Source: Adiantum capillus-veneris
Lineage: Eukaryota > Streptophyta > Polypodiopsida > Polypodiales > Pteridaceae
Length of the DNA: 64,000 bases
NCBI GenBank assembly: GCA_014529385.2
Contig: CM043956.1
Coordinates: forward strand, 88,028,221-88,092,220
Direction: 5' to 3'
The notes under the pieces were generated by a model. It was given only the letters and a program-made list of their open reading frames with translations. It had not been told where the DNA came from and searched no databases. Positions within the stretch are counted from its first letter, which is position 1. Each line of letters opens with the position of its first letter. Positions 47,561-59,369 of the stretch are shown here, piece by piece. The translations under genes and the position numbers were made by a program.

Positions 47561-50500
47561 TCACAGTGCATGGGTAGAAAGAAACGCTCAGAGAAGATGC
47601 AGGAGTCTCTTGAGGAAACCCAGGCCATAGTTGTTGAGGCAAAGGCAAGCCATCCTGTTCTTCCGTACAGTAAATTCAACGTTATGTATTTACTGATCAA
47701 GAAATGAGTCTGCTACAACTCTGGGATTTTCGAGTTGTATTGCAAGCCACAAGGATTTCTTTTGATGCAGACATCATCTAGCAAGTTCTTGATTCCTTCG
47801 ACGCTGAGAATGGCAGTGCCATGGTAACAGCAGAAGCCATAGCATTTGCATTCCGGATGCCCAATGAGCCTAAACCTTCTGTGGCGACTGTGCAACAAAT
47901 CAGTATCGCTCTAAAGGAGGATGAAACGGCTAGACGGAAGCAAAAGGCAAGTGCTCAAGGAGTTCCAGTTAGCCGGACTGGAAGCCTCCACTGCTTAGAG
48001 GTTTGTAGCTGAAGCAGTAAGTCTTAAGAACAACCCAACGTATGTGTCATAAAAATTGTTTGCTATGCTGTTGGCCAAGATACTGGATCCACAAGTCCAT
48101 ATCAACCTTTGTCAAATTCTCTCGCATAATGTACTCCAGCAGACTGCCAAGCTAAAATCTCAAACTATTTTCAAAGCCTGGTATGTTTGGCAATTCCTGT
48201 ATTGGGCTACTGCTGCAGATGTTAATGAGCAAGTAAAGAAGGCTTGGAGTGAGAAGCCAATTTTTGAACCAAAGAACATTGAACTGTCCTCAGATGACGA
48301 GGAAACAGACAGTCAAAACATTTCAGCCGACCTGAAAAGGAAAGCAACTACAGAAGAAGCTGGCAGTTCAAAGAAGCAAAAAATTACACTGACAAAAAGC
48401 AGTGAATTTTTGAAGCAAATAGAAAGCCAGGTCAAGGCAGTAACCAGTGAGAAAGCTGTACTGAGTGAGATTGAGCAGCAATCTGATCAAAAGACTGTGC
48501 CTGACCAGTCAGTTGTAAAGAATACAGTTGCTACTAAGTCTGGGAAAGATCATGGCAAGCCAGTCATCACTGTGGAGCAGATAGCAGACCAGTCAAGGGA
48601 CAAAGGCAAGAGTCAACTGGACAAAGGGAAAGGTCCAACGTTCTTGATTTTGCCTCGTGGAGTTCCTACAAATACTGGAAACCTTCTGCAACTGGTAAAA
48701 TAGGATAAGCTGCAGCAAATGCAGACACAACCATTGAAAGGGCATCTTCTGCTCAGCAAAGCTGATTATGCAACTCTACCCTATGTGGCTCCAGTGGCAA
48801 TATATGAGCCTATTGATTCTGATCCAACCACATTCAAAGATAGATGTTCAGTCCTTATAAAGTCTTCTTGGAATACCATTGTCAGTTGTATGGGACAACT
48901 GATGGAGGCTGCTGGATAAGAAGAAGAGGTCAAAAAGCTCAAAGCTAACTTGGCAGAAGCACAACATCAGATTGAAACGCTCCAGAAAGCCCAGGAAGTG
49001 CAGAACATACAACACAGGGTACTGTTTCTCAATCAGAAAGGACTAATGAGTTGTTAAACAAAAAGATAGCTAAGGCTGAATCTGAAATCATGATCATAAA
49101 GAATCAACAAAATGAAGCAATGAGAGCTGCCGAGCGAGCTGAAACAATGCTCAGGATGAAGCGGGCGGAATTCAGAAAACTACTATTGCACCATACAGCT
49201 CTGAAGGCTTCTCTGACTGAAAGATATATCTACAATAGCTTGTCTGAAATTTTAAACCCATCACGCAATGCTGTTTTCAATTTAGAGAATTTAAAGTCTT
49301 TGATGGAAAGTATGCAGAGAGATTTACAGGACAAGGTGGGTGAGTTCAATAATGCTCTGATGAACCAAGCTATAATGGATTATATTGAGCAGCAAACTTC
49401 TCTGGATGAGGATGAAGAAGACGAAGAAGATGAAGCTAATCAGGAGGAGGATGATCAAGAAGCTGGGCATACAAAGGATGATGATGATGCCCCATCACCA
49501 TCTCCACCTCCAAGACCTCGTACTGGCGGGATAGGGCCAAATGAAGGAGGCCAGTCACAACCAGATCAGAATGAGGGCCAGCAGGAAGGACAGGACAAAG
49601 AGCACCAGTCGGGTGACCAGCAGACTGAAGAGCAGCAGCCCATTTCCAATGGGAATCAGCCAACTGATGAGTCTCATCTCAACATAGATGCTAAAGGGAA
49701 ATGAAAGTACAGGATGAGGGACCAGTTGCTGATCATCAGCATTCACTGCATCTCATTACCCTGAATAGGCAACTAAGACATCAACATGCCTCCATCACCA
49801 GACAATATCTGGAGGATGATGATCTCTGGACTGGACTTGGAAAGATTTCAAAGACTATATGTGGGAACTAGGGAAATGGTAGAACATTGGAAATCAGTAG
49901 CTTTCTATGATAAAGAAGATTGTCGACTACCTGCGCATCCCAGTACAGTCCAGCTGTTGGAACGAGTTCCTGAATGGATACTCAATGCTGATGAGAGAGT
50001 GGAAAACCCGCACTGGCAAAGGTAGTCTACTGCAGATTGTTGCTCCCTAGCTCTGGAACTGGAACTTCTGTTGGGTAACAAACTAACTTACCGCTGTATG
50101 AAGGATGTTAGGGTACAACTCAAGGAAGTTTTGGTACAAATGCAAGCTGCCAGAGGTGTTTTGGATCAGAGAGTCAAAGCCATTCTTGAGGACCAGACAG
50201 CCACTAGTAGAGGACCTCAGACACGAATGTCAGTCGAAGCACAGGAAACTGCTCTCCGAACACTGTTCCAGCTAGTGAGAATCACCAGAAAGATGATGCA
50301 GTAGGAGAACCAGGCTGTTCTCAATTTCTTAGAATTTGTGCCTGATTCTCCAGTTCTCTTGTATGCTGTTCCAGCAAGAGAAACCGAGCTGCCAAGATTC
50401 TTTCCAGCGATGTATCCTCAACATCAAGAACCAGTTGATCGTCTCACATACTTCAAAATTATTGATGAGCTTCAGGATTGGTATGAGTGGTCAACTGTGG

Positions 50501-50955
50501 AATGGAAGACTTGGCAAACGTTGCTCAATGATGCTCTCCAAATCAATGACATTCAGGCAATGAAAGAGGAGCTGCATAGGATCCAACTGTGTATGGGCCA
50601 GTGGAAGATTCAAGTCAGAGGACTGACTAGGATTACTAATCAGTTGCTACAACTTACGGTAGAATCTTCCAAATTACCAGAAAAAGACATTGCAACAAAG
50701 CTGGGTCTAGCACCACAATACAGGGAGATGGCTGAGATTCTTTTCGAAGCTCGAGTCAAAACTAATCAGCCTCTTCCAGAAGGATGGATCCATACTGCTT
50801 TGCATTGTCATAAGCTAGCCAGAACCAGACTGAGTAAGGGTAGGCGTACACTCTATGATCCTGACACCAAAACCTATCATTCTCTCACGCCTTATGATGA
50901 AGAAGAGATGACCACCGCCCGATGGGATCAACTTGAGCAGGAGGCCATTTACTGA
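47561..50955 (+). pseudogene. Gypsy-D extra coding region after integrase
   Basis: About 3.4 kb of sense-strand coding-like sequence lies between integrase and the 3' LTR, with stops and at least one frameshift. Pieces include 47821-48012, 48056-48919 (basic/acidic, SSDDEETDSQN and KRKATTEEAGSSKKQK), 49051-49704 (coiled coil, then an acidic run EDEEDEEDEANQEEDDQ) and 49786-50955 in the same frame as 49051 (WYEWSTVEWKTWQ). Some plant Gypsy lineages carry an extra gene here. I see no signal peptide or membrane segment, so an envelope role is not supported. Function unknown. Confidence 0.65.
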
Positions 50956-51328
50956 CTGATCAGAAGGAGAATGCCGGTACTGGGACTTCTCAGGCACCGT
51001 CCCGGTCAAAAGGCAAAGGCAAACGGAAGACGGTCCAATGGAAGGATATAGGGTAGTTCCATCTCAGAATTCAATGGCGACTTTTCTTCTCAGCCAGGCA
51101 GGGAAAGATGACAGCTCCACCTTGGCCATTTCCGCTGCCTCTCGCAATCCTTGGTCCTTCTTGAACTCCTATTCGTAATCATTGAATGGCTAGTCTATCA
51201 GTGGTCAAGCCGGAATCCCAACACCAGAACCAGACGATGGATGTTTTAGTCTCACATCAAATTCAGACAAGGGAATTTTTTTTCAAAAATTTTGGAATCT
51301 TGCCAAAATTCAAAAAAGAAGGGAAGGA

Positions 51329-51785
51329 TGTAGACGGCTGGATAGTCACTATGTGGGAACGTCTTCGTAGAAGATGGACAGCGAATTAATTAGTAATTAC
51401 TACAGTAAACCCGAAGTGTATAAATAGGGCCCATTACATTGTTATCGGGGGGCGATTGTTATCACTTGGGTTAGCGCTTTGGCTATAATTGTACTTGAGA
51501 ATCATTGGCAGTATTGTCGGCTGTACTTTTTCTCTGTAATCATATTCGCTGTAATCTTGATCTGTAATCCCAATCATGGCATATATTTCAGTTATACTTA
51601 CTTCTCGTCCAGTCTTCTGAATCTGAACCTTATTCCAGTACCTAAGTCTGATCCTTATTTCAGTACCCACATTCCAGTTTAGTCTCTAATTCCTGTTCAG
51701 TCTGCTGTCTGAAATCTTCCCATACTAGTAGCTGAAATCTTTCAACACTGGATTTACCCGTCTCAAGCGATCAGCTCCAATTCCA
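51329..51785 (+). repeat. Gypsy-D 3' LTR
   Basis: This 457-bp LTR pairs with 30842-31327. A purine-rich tract precedes it, and CCTAA follows at 51786-51790. Confidence 0.92.
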
Positions 51786-53147
51786 CCTAATTCTAGGGAT
51801 TATGGAAAAGGCTCAGTAGAAGGGATTTCAAGTGAAGGATATATCAAAAACCTAAAGATTGCAAAAACTAGACTTCAACAAGAGCTCATGGAAGTCATCA
51901 AAATGATTGAGGCCGGCCCTAACAACAACAAAAGAACTTGCTCCCATACAGAATTCAGTGGGCTGGTAGAAGACAGGTTGGCAGATCGGGCCTTCTCTGC
52001 TTTAAAAAAGTCTTTGCCATAGCAGGTGGAGGTTGCTGAGGCTGTTACTGTAGCGATTCCACAGGCACTTATAAAAAAACAGCTAGCCAAGCAAGCTAAG
52101 CTAAAGCTTGTATTTGGGTTCAATGGAAGAATCCCAAAGAGGTTTGAGATGATTCAATGGCTTCAGGGCCCTCAAATTCTTGGTCATGGAGGAGCAGTTG
52201 AAAGTACTTCCTACCTAGCTAAAGGCTTCTGCTCAGTGAGATTCAAAGAGGCATCCGATGTGGAAAAGATCCTTGACAAAGGGCCCCTAGTATTTAATAG
52301 GACTACGGTGTGTGTGGTGTCTTGGGAGCCAGTGTTCGACTTAGCTGAATCTTTACAAGCGTTTCATCCGGTCTGGGTTGAGTTTGTGGGACTGCCTAGC
52401 TGGCTGTGGGACAATCTCAAGATGCTTGCTAGCCAACTGGGCACTCCCTTATTTATACCTAGCAAGAGAGGGTTTGGCAGAACCTCAAACTGGGTTTGTA
52501 TAGGATGGGATGCATCTAAAATGCCACCTAAAAGCATGGTTATCAATGTCGGAGCTGGGCTTGTTACTATTCCGCTAAACTTTGGAACATACTTTGGGGC
52601 AAGTTTTAAATTCAACAACTTTGGTCACTTTGCCAAGAATTTCCCCTTGAAGTCTAATGATACTGCAGCTTTGGCAGCACAGGCCCCCAATAAAATGCAA
52701 TCCCCGATGGGAGGGCTAAAGAAGCAGGGAGACAAGAACAAAGGGATAAATGCAGGGAAGGATAAAGGAGAGATGGTATGTGAGAAAATGGATACGAAGA
52801 TGCAGGAAAACATTGTGGAGGAATCGATTCCCATACAACGAGCTTCTGAAGGTACAAGCAATAATAATAGGATCATTAGTCCCGCTGCTACCCCCAAATT
52901 TATGATATTGACAACGGCGACGGCTGTCCAAGTCCCTGGTCTGAAAAGAGCCAAAAGAGGGAAGGCAGTGGAAAGAGACTCCAAAGTGCTACAAGTTGTG
53001 AGAGCACTAGAGGTGAAAGGATCTAATTCATCCTCCACCCCTTTGAAAGGAGGGGGGTTCATTGTTCCTCTGCACAATCCATTTGCAGCACTGCAAGAAA
53101 ATAAATCCTCTGACTTGGAACCCCTGGATTCTCCTGAGACCAATTAG
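51786..53147 (+). pseudogene. LINE ORF1, main part (DUF4283-like)
   Basis: This continues the frame broken at 30841, with one in-frame TAG at 52021-52023 (next codon CAG). From about 52130 it matches the plant LINE ORF1/DUF4283 type: FCSVRFKEASDVEKIL, WVEFVGLPSWLW, VCIGWDASK. The zinc-knuckle position reads FKFNNFGHFAKNF, with cysteines replaced by phenylalanine. A low-complexity C-terminal half follows. The protein would bind LINE RNA. Confidence 0.82.
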
Positions 53148-53149
53148 AC

Positions 53150-53151
<2 letters not shown>

Positions 53152-53185
<34 letters not shown>
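53152..53185. repeat. Poly-G tract (34 bases) between LINE ORF1 and ORF2
   Basis: An uninterrupted run of G directly after the ORF1 stop. Its exact length may be unreliable in the assembly. Confidence 0.95.
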
Positions 53186-53186
<1 letters not shown>

Positions 53187-53225
53187 GAATGATTTGGATG
53201 CTGAAGAATTCGTTCCTCTATCCCA

Positions 53226-54048
53226 ATGAACCCCTTATTAATGATGGAGTCTCTCACTATCCAATCTTGGAATGTAAAGGGGTTGAAAACCCATAAGAAG
53301 AGTACCCTATTTTGGGAGGAAATGAAAAAGGAGAAGACAATCAATTTTTGAGCCATCCAGGAACACCACCTAGATATCCATTGCAAGAGAAAGCAGGTGC
53401 TAGGGAAGAAACTGGTATTCTATGGAGAAGGAAATAACGGCTTCAATGGCGTCCTCAGCATTGTGGATAGAGAATTGGAGCCGAAGTTGGTTCTTAACCA
53501 CCCATCCGGCAGAATCCTGGGGATTAGAATCAGATGGGAAGGGCATCCCCTCACCATTGTGAATGTGTACGGCCCTTGCAATGCAAAAGATAGAGCTAAA
53601 CTATGGATGCATCTCAGAGATTCCCCTATTAAGGGGGAGTGGCTGATGGTTGGCGACTTTAATATGGTAGAAAAGAGCAGAGATAGAACAGGATCCTCCA
53701 GTCTGTTGGCTGGCTCAAAAGATCTAAATGGAAAAGTTTGTGTGAAAAGTGGGCAATGATTGACTTATGGGAAGTTGGCCCATGGAATAGCACGCTTGGG
53801 TTCACCTACACAAGCCTCCAGTACGCCCGCACTGCTTCCAGACTAGAGAGATGCTATTGCTCGCACCAAGTTGACTGGATACCAACGTTGGTGGAGATGA
53901 AGGTAGTCCCAACGAAAACCCTTTCGGATCACATTCCTCTGCACATCCAGTTTAAGAAGAATAAAGAGGAGGAGCAGACCCCAAGAGGTGAGAAAAAACT
54001 GTTGGTAACAGGGGCACACCTATTCAAAGACCCTCTTTTCAGGAATCT
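53226..54048 (+). pseudogene. LINE ORF2, apurinic endonuclease domain
   Basis: The frame starts at ATG 53226 with IQSWNVKGLK, passes a TGA near 53348, and shows VNVYGP, GDFNMV and, after a frameshift near 53745, TKTLSDHIPLHI. These are the endonuclease/exonuclease/phosphatase motifs, including the final SDH. The domain nicks target DNA to prime reverse transcription. The coding is cut by the small LTR element at 54049. Confidence 0.85.
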
Positions 54049-54317
54049 TGTTGGAACCTGCGGCTAGCTATGGTGGGTGTAGCCTAAGGCATGGCGTGGA
54101 AGATGAGCAAAAAAAAACGAGAGAAAAAGAGAGAGCGAGAGCAGGAGACGACACACAGAAGCAGCAAAAAAAAAAAGCAACGCTATGTTCTTGATTATTT
54201 TCTCATTACATATATATAACTTGAAACTTCTCATGCAAAACTGAACTGCACTTGTAACTGCATGGCTATAAGAGCCGTTTCCCATGGGTGTCGACAATCT
54301 GGGCTTGAAACCCAACA
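54049..54317 (-). repeat. 3' LTR of the tubulin-carrying element
   Basis: 269-bp LTR; pair of 55756-56028. The minus strand starts TGTTGGGTTTCAAGCCC. Confidence 0.9.
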
Positions 54318-54910
54318 ATCCCCCCCTCAAGCCCGAACTGGACAAGCAACTCATGATACCTCGAGTTTTTGGTATACTCGTCAACAGTGAGTTTTAGGTT
54401 TTCTCACAACCAAGGATTTTTGGTTTATCCATAACCTGGTGCTAGGTCAGTAACCCCCCCTTGAACAGATAGGGTGTAGGTCAAAACATTAGCTACCAAA
54501 AGTGGAGTTTTTGGTTCACTGCCAAACCTTGGGTTTAAGGTGTACCCAGTAACCTCATGAGGAGCGGACAAAATGGTACTTGAGAACAAAAAACTGATAA
54601 ATTGGGAGGTCTTACCACTTATGGATGGCAGTGTCTATATCCCGTACAAATTGTCATCATAATAAAAAACATGACTGGCTTAAGAGAGGATTTCAATCAT
54701 CATGATACATTTTTCATCAATACATCATTCCATATGAGTGGTTTTTTGTTTCTGGCATAGAGAAACTCATGTGAACAATCTCTAAATTGTAAAATAAGGC
54801 TATTTAAACGTTGATAATAAAGCCAAACTGTAAACAAATATTCATGCATTTTTAACAATAAAAATGGCATGCTTTGTTTCTTCATCCATCATCGCTTACG
54901 TCAACCACCA

Positions 54911-55324
54911 TTAGTGTCGTTCCCATGCTGTATACGTTGTTGCAGCTTGTCGCCATCCCTTGGGCTTCTTGCCATAATCGTCTGACAGGCGTTCTAAAGA
55001 AGTGACCCCAAGCCGAAGCCCGTACCACCTCCTTCTGCACTTCCTTACTCGATCTAGGAGAATATGAACAATATCATTTCCCTTTGTATAATGCCCTCGA
55101 GCAAAGTTGTTAGCTGCATTTTCCTTTCCAGATATTGATTTCTTTGGATTGAAAACTTGTTTGTAAGGTCCACTACGAACATTTTCAATCACACTGGGCT
55201 CTAAATTCACAAAGATGGCCCTTGACACATGCTTTCCTGCACCAGTCTTGCTGAAGAATGTCACTGGGCATGAGACCGTCGAGGGAGATTCCATGTTTGA
55301 GGCGAAAGAGTTCCTAGCCAACAT
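54911..55324 (-). pseudogene. Captured alpha-tubulin fragment
   Basis: The minus-strand translation contains [40 protein letters not shown] and [17 protein letters not shown]. These align with the N-terminal GTPase part of alpha-tubulin (roughly residues 50-115: SETGAGKHVPRA, NLEPTVIDEVR, EDAANNYARGHYT). Next comes LDRVRK, and after an internal loss [14 protein letters not shown], which fits the later LMERLSVDYGKKSK segment. The GTP-binding GGGTGSG loop is missing. It lies inside an LTR element in the same orientation, which points to gene capture. It cannot make functional tubulin. Confidence 0.85.
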
Positions 55325-55755
55325 TATTTACTTGGCTGCCGGCCTGATCTCTCTCATGGCACAGACCTCAGAACCATGCAAGCTTAAACACACAAACAGT
55401 ACCCTTCCTTCGCAAGAGTTGGAGGGCATAAAGCGAAGGGAGATGAGCTAAGTCGAGACGTGGGAGAGTTCGGTTTCTGTGTATTTGTGCTGCCTGGGCG
55501 CGCATGTGAGGATGACGATAGATTTTAATATCAACTGTTGACGCTTGCAGTCCTGTGTGCTCAAACCTCCTTGCAACTGCGTTTGGATATGCAACTAGTG
55601 GCTGCAGAGGCACCGCCTGTGGGCGCCTTGAGAAGCCAGCACCAAGAGCCTTGAGATGCTATTCGCAAAGCTTCCTGCCTTCGTCTGCCACTCTTAAACG
55701 ACGCCTGAGTATTGGCCAGCACCGCTGCAGCGAGCACCAAAGCTCTGATACCAGT

Positions 55756-56028
55756 TGTTGGAACCTGCGGCTAGCTATGGTGGGTGTAGCCTGAGGCAAG
55801 CCATGGCGTGGAAGATGAGCAACAGAAAACGAGAGAAAAAGAGAGAGCGAGAGCAGGAGACGACACACAAAAGCAGCAAAAAAAAAAGCAACGCTATGTT
55901 CTTGATTATTTTCTCATTACATATATATAACTTGAAACTTCTCATGCAAAACTGAACTGCACTTGTAACTGCATGGCTATAAGAGCCGTTTCCCATGGGT
56001 GTCGACAATCTGGGCTTGAAACCCAACA
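55756..56028 (-). repeat. 5' LTR of the tubulin-carrying element
   Basis: 273-bp LTR followed on the minus strand by the tRNA-Met primer-binding site. Confidence 0.9.
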
Positions 56029-59000
56029 AATTTAACCAAGAAAGCACTGGGTAAGCTAAAAAAAGATGTCGACCTCAACAACACAATGCGTGGGACCTCT
56101 TTACTCGGAGCATCCAGAAAGCAATCAAAACCTCGGGCCCCCAAATCAAGAAAGCTAGGGAGGATCACCTTTCGCATCTTACAATGGAGGTACAATTGCT
56201 TACCTTTATAAAAGCCATGGGCAGGCTACTGAGGACGAACACAAACGATGGCTCGAAGAAAAATCTAACCTTGCTAATGAGCAGTTAGAAGATATCAAAA
56301 AGGCTAGGCTTCTCTCCAGGGAGACTTTTATGCAACCTGAAGCCTCCAATCAAGCTCAGTTTTTTAGGGCTTTAAACATCAAGAAGAGCCGGGGCCACGT
56401 CAGCTCGCTCGATGATGAGAAAGGGACAGCAGTTCATAACCAGGATGAAATGGCTGGTCTGATGTTGAGCTATCTCAGTCAAATCATTGGACAGCCGGAG
56501 ACCCAGTCCCAAGAAGTGGAAGAAGTCAGAGGGACCTTACTTCAGAGTGTCAAGAAGGAAATTCCCCACTCAGAAGCTAGTGGCTTGGAACGGGCATTCT
56601 TCGAAGATGAATGTTCACTAGCATTGCAAGCCCTTGGCAAGGAAAAGTCCCCTGGTTGGGATGGGATGACGGTGGAATTCTATAGAGAATTTTGGGAGGA
56701 TCTCAAGGCACCAATCACAAGATTGTCCAATAAAGCCATGGTCGAAGGGTCGTTGGAGTTAAGTGTGAAGAGAGGGCTTATCAAGCCCATCCCAAAATAG
56801 ATCTACTGTTCTACACTGAAACATTGGCACCGTATAATGATGATGCCGATGGCCTACAAAATTATAGCTAAAGCAGTGGCCCTCAGACTAGCCCCCTTAC
56901 TAACCAGGATCATCTCTCCCCATCAACATGGTTTCATCAAAGGAAGGTCCATTTACGATAACATCTTGGCAGCAATGGTGGGCATAGAATATGCAACTAT
57001 CACAAAGCAGGAGTGCATTCCGCTGCAGTTGGACCTAGACAAGGCTTATGATAGAATAACATGGACATATATAGAAGCCATCATGGAAGCTCTGGGATTT
57101 GGGCCGTGCCTATGTCGGCTGGTACGTGTAATGGGGGCTGGAAGCCAGCCAGAGATCCTATTCAACGATAGAATTGTGGGCTCTTTTGAGGTCAAAAGGT
57201 CTATTAAACAGGGATGCCCTTTGGCCCCCCTACTCTTCGCCATCGGATCACATCCTCTTATCACGACGCTTGAAGCTAGTGCTGAACGAGGGGAGGTGCA
57301 AGGCCTTGTCTTACCTGGAAATAGCCAACTCTTGGCAAAACATTTTGCAGACGATTCTCTCCTCTTCTTGAAGACGTGCCCCTATGTCATTAGAAAATCT
57401 CTGGAGATTGTACAAATATTCTCAGTAGCTTCGGAGTCCCAGTGTAATATAGAGAAGTCAAGGATGATTTCCCTATAAGAAAATGACTCATTTGACCCTA
57501 CTATCTGGTCGAGGGAGATTGCCACAAAAGGGAATATCTTTAGACATCTGAGAGCCCCCTTGGGGGTGGACGTAACTCACAAGCAAAGATTCGAGTGGGT
57601 GCTTGAAAAAATCAAAACAAAAATGAGTAGGTGGGAGTATGCTCTTCTGCCATTCCCAAGTCGGATAAAAGTGTTGAATGCCTTTATGATTCCTTATATT
57701 GCCTTCACTAGCCCGCTTCTCAAGATGGCTAAGTGTCACTGGAAAGAGTTCTTAAAACCAATAAAAAGATTTTTATGGAAAAATAACACGAAATCTTCCC
57801 GGCCATGGCAATGGGCCCATTGGGAATCAAATGCTCGGCCGGGGAATCAAGGAGGCCTCGGAATTCTCAACCCTGTGGCCCATGCAGAAGCTTATTGCGC
57901 CAAATTTGTGGTTTCCTTAACTAATCAGGATCAAGTTTGGGCTTTCATGATCAGAGATATGATAGAAGCAGCTAATCTTGGCTCGAAGGGTGGAAAGTGG
58001 AGAGGGGTGGAGGTTCATGACAAACTGTTAGCCCCGGCGTGGTCTACTTTGAGACTGGGGGGCAGCTCAGGAGAATTGGTAAGAAAATGCAATAGAGCAG
58101 CAGGAGTCTTCAGGTGGGGGGAAGAAGCCTGATACTTCAAGAACTCCATCCTACATTGGTCCCCCTAGATCTCCCAAGTTGTAGATCCGCCACAAACTCC
58201 CTATTGGATTGTGACAGCGAGGAAGCTGAATAATAAGGGTATGAACCGACTTGAGCACTTCTGGGACAGTGGAAACAAGAGCTGGAAAACCATTGAACTT
58301 ATGGTTACCCAGTACCAACTTAATAGCTTGGAGGTCTTGCTTGTCCACAAAGTGATGAAAGAGCTTGACAATCTAGTGATGCCAATCTGTGATTTGGATT
58401 TATAGCTTGGAGGTCTGCTTGTCCACAAAGTGATGAAAGAGCTTGACAATCTAGTGATACCAATCTATGATTCGGATTTGGATTGGAATGCATGGACATG
58501 GCCCGGAAGCAGTCTCTTGTGGAAACCCCATACTAAAAGCATCTATTAGACAATGATGCAAAAGAAGAATTGGTCTATCCCCCTTAACAAGATATGGAAA
58601 AAGCAATGGCCGGAGGAAAGGTGGGAGCATGTAATGGAGAACATGTGGAAGCCAAAGGTTTCGCAGTACATGAAGTTTTTCTTATGGAAGGTTATTTGGG
58701 GTTCTCTACCGACAGATGTGAAGATTCAGGAGAGAGGGATTGGGTCAGATCGATGCTTGGAGTGCAGGAAAGCTAGTGAAGATCTGGCCCTATTCATGGA
58801 CTACCCAACTATCAAAGGCCTTGCAGGAAAAGTATGCAAGTGGGTCCAGAGAACATGGAAAATTAGTTTTTTCAAGACTGACCTATTCCTTGGAGGTAAA
58901 AATTCAGGTAGTCCTACACTCCTTGTCAGCACACAGATCGTCAGATACTTCTTCTTTCATAATGTATGGCAGACAAGAAACCGCCGTGTGTTTGAAGGAG

Positions 59001-59161
59001 GTTTTGAGGCGGCAAGCTTCACAGAAATTATACAAGAAAGAAAAGTGCTAATATGGGCACTCGGACGCAAGCATCACTCGGAAGATTGGTGTAGGACTAC
59101 TTGTGCCTTGTTATCAACAGATGGAATGCCTAGGGTGGGGGCAAATCTTGGTCATCAGTAA
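56029..59161 (+). pseudogene. LINE ORF2, reverse transcriptase and zf-RVT
   Basis: ORF2 resumes after the LTR element. It has KSPGWDGMTVEFYREFWE, a TAG near 56798, HGFIKGRSIYDNIL, LQLDLDKAYDRITW, RSIKQGCPLAPLLF and the catalytic FADDSLLF (about 57350). The thumb region follows (KMSRWEYALLPFPSRI, GGLGILN), then the zf-RVT domain with KFFLWKVIWGSLPT and CLECRKASEDL. Several stops and frame changes break it. It would copy LINE RNA at the nicked target. Confidence 0.88.
58324..58478 (+). repeat. 77-bp tandem duplication inside LINE ORF2
   Basis: The block with TAGCTTGGAGGTCTTGCTTG and GATGAAAGAGCTTGACAATC occurs twice in tandem with few changes. It falls between the RT thumb and zf-RVT coding parts. 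Confidence 0.85.
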
Positions 59162-59369
59162 ATAAAAGATCTCAGAATGATAAGAGTATGGACCTTGTGT
59201 ATCAAAGATATGGAGGCGGGTTCATAGGGGTGGCTGCCCTGATAGCCGATGTAATTATGATCCCGGGAGGTTGTCATGGCTCAACATGAGCATGACAAAA
59301 CCTTGTAATTTTATGGCTACTCAATATAATTCACTCACAATTGTGATTTTTTCTTTAAAAAAAAAAAAC
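59162..59369 (+). other. LINE 3' UTR and poly-A tail
   Basis: This is non-coding sequence after the ORF2 stop, ending in TTTAAAAAAAAAAAA at about 59355-59369, the expected LINE 3' end. The sequence just beyond resembles 29632-29720. Confidence 0.75.

Larger units (their letters stand above)
30842..51785 (+). mobile_element. Gypsy-D LTR retrotransposon, full length, with nested insertions
   Basis: The LTRs at 30842-31327 and 51329-51785 begin TGTAGACGG and end CAATTCCA. The 5-bp flanks are CCTAA at both ends (30837-30841 and 51786-51790), a perfect target duplication. A purine tract AAAAAAGAAGGGAAGGA precedes the 3' LTR. Without the 9.58-kb DNA transposon and the MITE the element is about 11 kb, with gag, protease, reverse transcriptase, RNase H, integrase and about 3.4 kb of extra coding sequence after integrase. 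It inserted into LINE ORF1. Confidence 0.93.
54049..56028 (-). mobile_element. Small non-autonomous LTR retrotransposon carrying a tubulin fragment
   Basis: The LTRs at 54049-54317 (269 bp) and 55756-56028 (273 bp) have TG...CA ends. On the minus strand the right LTR is followed by ACTGGTATCAGAGC, the tRNA-Met primer site, and the left LTR is preceded by a G-rich purine tract. The element is thus minus-strand with its 5' LTR on the right. Flanks AATCT and AATTT fit a 5-bp target copy with one change. The 1.44-kb interior has no gag or pol but holds an alpha-tubulin-derived stretch. It sits inside LINE ORF2. Confidence 0.9.
30447..59369 (+). mobile_element. L1-type LINE retrotransposon, split by a Gypsy and by a small LTR element
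   Basis: This plus-strand non-LTR element has ORF1 (30447-30841 continuing at 51786-53147) and ORF2 (53226-54048 continuing at 56029-59161). It ends in a short poly-A (59358-59369). Taking out the Gypsy (30842-51785 plus one target copy) and the LTR element (54049-56028 plus one target copy) leaves about 6 kb, normal for plant L1 elements. ORF1 stays in frame across the Gypsy, and the ORF2 sequence resumes at the other insertion. It is the oldest layer of this nest. Confidence 0.88.

Noticed and set aside
48056-50955. Envelope-like gene in Gypsy-D
   Set aside because: No signal peptide, transmembrane segment or fusion-peptide-like stretch is visible.
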